From: Nitrospirota bacterium
GTDB taxonomy: Bacteria > Nitrospirota > Thermodesulfovibrionia > UBA6902
Reading direction: 5' to 3'
DNA length: 64,000 nt
Assembly: GCA_016215115.1 (NCBI GenBank)
Contig: JACRLN010000002.1
Location: 1 to 64,000 of the forward strand
A program made the position numbers and the translations under genes. Positions 60,206-64,000 of this stretch are shown one piece after another (positions within the stretch are counted from its first letter, which is position 1; each line of letters opens with the position of its first letter). The notes under the pieces are model-generated. The model had not been told where the DNA came from. It ran no database searches and worked only from the letters and a program-made list of their open reading frames with translations.

Positions 60206-62827
60206 TTATTTATCTAAAATCTCGCGTATCTTTCTTGAAAAGTCATCTGGTCTTAATGGTTTTGGCATAAAGTTTATTCCTTTTTCTATGATGCCCATTT
60301 TAGCAAGTTTGTCTGCCCCATAACCGCTTATGAAAAGCACTTTTGTGTCAGGTCTAATCTTTTGCAATTCTTCATAAACGTCCTTTCCACTCTTCCCGGG
60401 CATGATTATATCTGTAATAACAAGCTGCACAAGGTCTTTGTTTTCTCTGAAGAGCTTAACGGCATGTTCTCCACTGGCAGCATCTATTACGGTATACCCT
60501 GACTCCTCCAGTAAGGCCTTTGTCGACATCCTGACAGCTTTATCGTCCTCGACCAAAAGGATCGTCTCATTGCCTGAAGAATCAGGAGCCGATGCCTGCT
60601 TTCCCTTATGTTCCACTCCTGATTTAGCCAACGGCAAATAGATATTGAAGGTCGTTCCCTTGCTATGCTCGCTGTTAACATTGATAAAGCCTTCATGCTG
60701 TTTGATCGTCCCATAGACCATCGCCAGTCCCAAACCTGTGCCCTTGCCAACCTCTTTTGTCGTGAAGAAAGGCTCAAAAATATTCTCCCTTGTCTTTTCA
60801 TCCATACCCACACCTGTATCGGCAACTGAAATAACCGCGTACCTGCCTGTCTCACCAAAATGATTCATCTGAATGAACCCTTCGTCTATTTCGACTTCTT
60901 CGGTAGTCACCGTTAACACTCCTCCATGAGGCATTGCATCCCGTGCGTTCGTTGCAAGGTTCATAAGCACCTGCTCTATCTGGCCTTTATCAGCCTTTAT
61001 GATCAAGTCATGACCAGTGGTATTGACTTTGAACTCAATGTCCTCGCCAATGACCCTGTCTAATATCTTCTTCATGCCAAAGATGATATTGTTAAGGTTA
61101 ACAGCCCTCCATTCCATTACCTGCTTCCTGCTGAAGGCAAGCAGGCTCTGGGTCAGATTTGCAGCCCTTTCGGATGAGGCAAGTATCTGCTCAAGATTCA
61201 TTCGTAATGGATCGTCACCTTTCATTTTCATCAGTGTCAAATGCGCATACCCTACTATTGCAGAAAGGATATTGTTGAAATCGTGCGCGACGCCTCCGGC
61301 AAGATGTCCGATAGCCTCCATCTTCTGCGCCTGACGGAGTTGCTCCTGCAGTTTCTTCTGTTCGGTGATATCTCTTATGGCGACAATTCTGGCATTACGG
61401 CCGTGGAACTTGCATGAAGCGCCAAAAGCCTCTATCTGGACTTTCCGGTCGTCTTTCCTCTGAAGTTCCACCTCATAATATCCTCCCTTCCCGGAGCGTA
61501 TGTAATCATGGATGCGCTTTTGTGAGTCAGTAGTAAAAAGATTTATCACGTTTGATTGAAGTAATTCGGAAGGTGAATAACCTGAAATGTCTGCCATCCG
61601 CCTGTTCATATCGAGTATTATTAAATCCCTGTGAATAAAAATGCCGTCGAATCCCTGATCAAGCAGAATGCGGAAACGCTCTTCACTCTCCTGTAATAAT
61701 TCTTCCGCATTCTTGCGTTTGGTAATGTCCGTTATCACATCCACTAATCCTTGTAACGTACCATGCTGGTCATAAAAAGTTGCCTTATCAAAAATAACAT
61801 TGTGTATTGACCCGTCTGAATACTTAACAGAGGATTCATATGTCTGTGTTCCAGGATGGTTAAAAAGTTCCATATCAGCATTATGGTAGATATCTGCCAG
61901 ATGTTTTGGCGCTATATCGAAGACAGTTTTACCAATGATCTGTTCCTTCTGTAAACCAATGTATGATTCGAATGCATTATTACAGCCCAGATATACACCT
62001 TTTGAATCTTTATAGAAAATAGGATTGGGAATCGCGTCAAGCAGTATTTGCAGAAAATAGATCTGTGCCTTAATAGTTTCCTCTGTCAGTTTACGCTCAG
62101 TGATATCGTGGACAAAACAGCAATGAAATTCTTTACCAAAGAAATTTAAGTAGTTGATCACGACCTCAATAGGGATCCCGCGCCCATTTTTATGCAGGAC
62201 TATCGTTTCTATAGTTCGTGTTCCTCCGCTTTGTTTTATATTTTCCCAATGCTGAGGCCAGACCTCTTCCGGGAAGTTTGGATCTATGTCATGCACTGTC
62301 ATGGAAAGCAGTTCTTCCCTTGTGTAGCCGAGAGTGCGGCAGGTGTGGTCATTAACGAACACAAAATGAGCTTCAGGATCTACCCACAAAATCATTTCCT
62401 GAATATGATCGATCATGTATTTATTCAAGTAAAGATTTTTCTCTGTTTTTTTGCGTTCGGTTATGTCGCGTAGGATGACAAGAGTATAAATCTCACCAGC
62501 CTGCTCATAGGAAGAAACATGAACATCCATGTCAAATTTAGTACCGTCTTTTCTCAATCCAAGCGTTTCATATACAGAAGGAACAATATATCCTTTTGGA
62601 CGGCGTCTTACGTTTTCCATCACCTTATCACGCTCTTCCGGGGCGATAAGCTCAAGAATCGACCTGCCGGTTAATTCATCGGAGCTTTTGTAACCAAAAA
62701 GTGAAAGATATGCCGGATTAACAAAAACATGAACTCCGCTTTTTGACACGCCAATAGCGTCCAGCGAATTTTCAAAGACAGCCCTAAATATTTCATCGCT
62801 CTGACCTTTTTGCTTTTCGTCCTTCAT
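60206..62827 (-). CDS. Multi-PAS hybrid histidine kinase with C-terminal receiver
   Basis: The 873-residue cytoplasmic kinase has four PAS domains (about residues 12-130, 135-255, 262-380, 385-500), a HisKA domain with intact phospho-acceptor His in [20 protein letters not shown] near 524, HATPase (N box [14 protein letters not shown]1 [10 protein letters not shown]2 [13 protein letters not shown]), and a REC domain near 750-870 (Asp in [13 protein letters not shown]). It has no membrane helices and no output domain. PAS domains might sense redox or small molecules. It lies between thiE and livH, same strand. Confidence 0.93.
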   Translation of the reverse strand: MKDEKQKGQSDEIFRAVFENSLDAIGVSKSGVHVFVNPAYLSLFGYKSSDELTGRSILELIAPEERDKVMENVRRRPKGYIVPSVYETLGLRKDGTKFDMDVHVSSYEQAGEIYTLVILRDITERKKTEKNLYLNKYMIDHIQEMILWVDPEAHFVFVNDHTCRTLGYTREELLSMTVHDIDPNFPEEVWPQHWENIKQSGGTRTIETIVLHKNGRGIPIEVVINYLNFFGKEFHCCFVHDITERKLTEETIKAQIYFLQILLDAIPNPIFYKDSKGVYLGCNNAFESYIGLQKEQIIGKTVFDIAPKHLADIYHNADMELFNHPGTQTYESSVKYSDGSIHNVIFDKATFYDQHGTLQGLVDVITDITKRKNAEELLQESEERFRILLDQGFDGIFIHRDLIILDMNRRMADISGYSPSELLQSNVINLFTTDSQKRIHDYIRSGKGGYYEVELQRKDDRKVQIEAFGASCKFHGRNARIVAIRDITEQKKLQEQLRQAQKMEAIGHLAGGVAHDFNNILSAIVGYAHLTLMKMKGDDPLRMNLEQILASSERAANLTQSLLAFSRKQVMEWRAVNLNNIIFGMKKILDRVIGEDIEFKVNTTGHDLIIKADKGQIEQVLMNLATNARDAMPHGGVLTVTTEEVEIDEGFIQMNHFGETGRYAVISVADTGVGMDEKTRENIFEPFFTTKEVGKGTGLGLAMVYGTIKQHEGFINVNSEHSKGTTFNIYLPLAKSGVEHKGKQASAPDSSGNETILLVEDDKAVRMSTKALLEESGYTVIDAASGEHAVKLFRENKDLVQLVITDIIMPGKSGKDVYEELQKIRPDTKVLFISGYGADKLAKMGIIEKGINFMPKPLRPDDFSRKIREILDK

Positions 62828-62879
62828 TGAGAATACCCTAACTTTAAAGCTATCCTGTTTTGATGTTTATTTCAATCGA

Positions 62880-63548
62880 TCAAGATGGATCTCTAAAATG
62901 GAAATCACAATGTGACTGCTTCCTCATTGTAATCGCCGACAGAAACTTTTCCGTATTCCTTTTAATATCCCTTCTCAAAATAGCCGACATCACAGCAACA
63001 GAGTCCGCTCCTGCCTCTAATGCAGATGAAACATTCTCAGGATTGATACCCCCGATTGCGACGATTGGTATTTTGATATGCTTTCTTACTTCCCTCAAAG
63101 CCTTCAGTCCTTTGGGCAATCCTGAATCTTTTGTAGAGGTTGAAAACATAGGTCCAAATCCGATATAATCAGCGCCTGCATCTTCTGCGCTGATTGCCTG
63201 TTTAAGACTGTGTGTTGATATGCCGATGATTTTTTTCTTCCCCATGATTTTTCTCGCCTCTTTAATTGGCATATCATCCTGCCCGAGATGAACGCCGTCA
63301 GCGGCAGCGGCAAGAGCGATATCAATGTAGTCGTTCATGATGAATGTCGTTTTATGTCTTAAAGTGAGAGAGCGTATTGAAAGAGCCTCGCGATAAAGGT
63401 TCTTTTTTGACATCTGCTTTTCTCTTAATTGAATAGTTCTGATGCCGGCGGCAATGGCCTGTCTGACTATTTGAGAATGAGTAAGTCCTGAAAGGGTTCT
63501 GTCAGTGATGAGGTAGATGGGGCTATTTTCTATGATAAACTTAGTCAA
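62880..63548 (-). CDS. thiE: Thiamine-phosphate synthase
   Basis: The 222-residue TIM-barrel enzyme joins HMP-PP and thiazole phosphate. It shows IYLITDRTLSG at residues 11-21, IRTIQLREKQMSKKNLY near 36, the DYIDIALAAAADGVHLGQDD phosphate/metal region near 73, IGFGPMFSTSTKD near 132 and VAIGGINPENV near 163. All key motifs are present. The protein is slightly longer than usual at the C-terminus. No other thi genes or TPP riboswitch are visible here. Confidence 0.94.
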   Translation of the reverse strand: MTKFIIENSPIYLITDRTLSGLTHSQIVRQAIAAGIRTIQLREKQMSKKNLYREALSIRSLTLRHKTTFIMNDYIDIALAAAADGVHLGQDDMPIKEARKIMGKKKIIGISTHSLKQAISAEDAGADYIGFGPMFSTSTKDSGLPKGLKALREVRKHIKIPIVAIGGINPENVSSALEAGADSVAVMSAILRRDIKRNTEKFLSAITMRKQSHCDFHFRDPS

Positions 63549-63606
63549 TTCAGTTGTTAGTTATCAGTTGTTAGTCTAAAAACTAAAAACAAAAAACTAA
63601 CAACTT
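63549..63606. repeat. AGTTGTTAG/CTAACAACT hairpin microrepeat, second copy
   Basis: The block CAGTTGTTAGTTATCAG, then TTGTTAGTCTAAAAACT and AAAAAACTAACAACT can form a hairpin that fills the thiE-accC gap. It is near-identical in style to 28367-28426. Confidence 0.6.
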
Positions 63607-64000
63607 CTATTTATTATTAACCTTCTCCAAAAAATGAGTATTGAAATTACCGCTGATGAAGTCAGGATTATCAAGGATTCTCATATGAAATGGGATTGTT
63701 GTTTTAATCCCCTCAACAATAAATTCCCTTAAGGCCCTTTTCATTTTTACGATCGCATCTTCCCTGTCCTTACCGTGAACTATCAATTTTGCGATGAGAG
63801 AGTCGTAATGCGCAGGCACAACCCATCCTGAATAAGCGGCGGTATCTACTCTGACCCCTTGCCCACCGGGTGGGATGAACAATGTAATCTTTCCGGGTGA
63901 TGGAATAAATTTCTCAGGGTCTTCTGCATTTATCCTGCATTCGATGCTGTGTCCTGAGAATTTTATCTCATTCTGTTTGAACGGCAGTGTTGCACCTGCT
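63607..64000 (-). CDS. accC: Acetyl-CoA carboxylase biotin carboxylase subunit, 3' part
   Basis: The frame is open to the window edge and encodes the last ~130 residues of biotin carboxylase. It includes [57 protein letters not shown] and [19 protein letters not shown], all of the C-terminal domain; residues in [11 protein letters not shown] contact ATP/biotin. The enzyme carboxylates biotin on AccB for fatty-acid synthesis, or serves a related carboxylase. The 5' end lies outside. A hairpin microrepeat follows the stop. Confidence 0.93.
   Translation of the reverse strand, partial: AGATLPFKQNEIKFSGHSIECRINAEDPEKFIPSPGKITLFIPPGGQGVRVDTAAYSGWVVPAHYDSLIAKLIVHGKDREDAIVKMKRALREFIVEGIKTTIPFHMRILDNPDFISGNFNTHFLEKVNNK

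Overview
This is one contiguous stretch of a Gram-negative bacterial chromosome of moderate-to-low G+C content. An outer-membrane secretin, SecDF-YajC, lipoproteins and periplasmic binding proteins show the envelope type. Rubrerythrin, desulforedoxin-type proteins, a multihaem cytochrome, a DUF362 ferredoxin protein, a B12-dependent radical SAM enzyme and a probable selenoprotein suggest an anaerobe or microaerophile. The gene styles and abundant palindromic repeats recall Nitrospirota or deltaproteobacterial lineages, but no marker here fixes the phylum.

Layout. 1-0.9 kb: a DUF4258/YgiT toxin-antitoxin-like pair and a decayed IS end. 0.9-6.9 kb: P1B metal ATPase, tetrahaem cytochrome, DsbA-like oxidoreductase, tsaB-rimI, tandem Usp. 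7-9.8 kb: JAMM peptidase, EamA exporter, coaD-rsmD. 9.9-17.6 kb: phosphonate-type binding protein followed by a chemoreceptor, Hsp20, M28 peptidase, lipoprotein, DUF2156 and DUF362 proteins. 17.7-19.9 kb: a peroxide/iron cluster (desulforedoxin, rubrerythrin, a 25-residue CxxC microprotein, ferritin-like protein, a second desulforedoxin-like protein, RidA). 20-34.8 kb: Yip1 protein, then a complete type II secretion operon (D-E-F-G-H-I-J-K-L-M-C, minus strand), with an NtrC-type regulator at one end and a PAS/GHKL sensor at the other. 35-36.3 kb: a YeeE/YedE sulfur transporter interrupted by an in-frame UGA with a SECIS-like hairpin. 36.3-41 kb: small HicB-like/DUF1059 pair, PilZ protein, tmRNA, rhomboid, CIRCE-controlled groESL. 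41-51 kb: radical SAM enzyme, MGMT, RelA/SpoT, RecJ, SecF-SecD-YajC. 50.8-60.2 kb: a branched-chain amino-acid ABC system whose binding protein is separated from livFGMH by a roughly 4.6-kb accessory patch of restriction remnants, BRO and RhuM proteins and a DUF4258/DUF2283 pair. 60.2-64 kb: hybrid histidine kinase, thiE and the 3' part of accC.

Two threads run through the window. First, the probable selenocysteine codon in the YeeE/YedE gene at 36006-36008: the UGA sits where this family normally has Cys in a GGC motif, the frame continues for 84 codons with family-like sequence, and 19 nt downstream there is a hairpin with a GGUCU loop like that of E. coli fdhF. Second, the chromosome is full of mobile palindromic repeats: at least eight GTCATTCC...GGAATGAC elements, C-rich palindromes, and hairpin-forming microrepeats. 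Several lie inside or at the edges of genes: they add residues to LivF and GspK, supply the PilZ stop codon, and create false upstream starts for the JAMM protein and RecJ.

All calls come from reading the sequence by eye. No database search, structure folding or alignment program was run.
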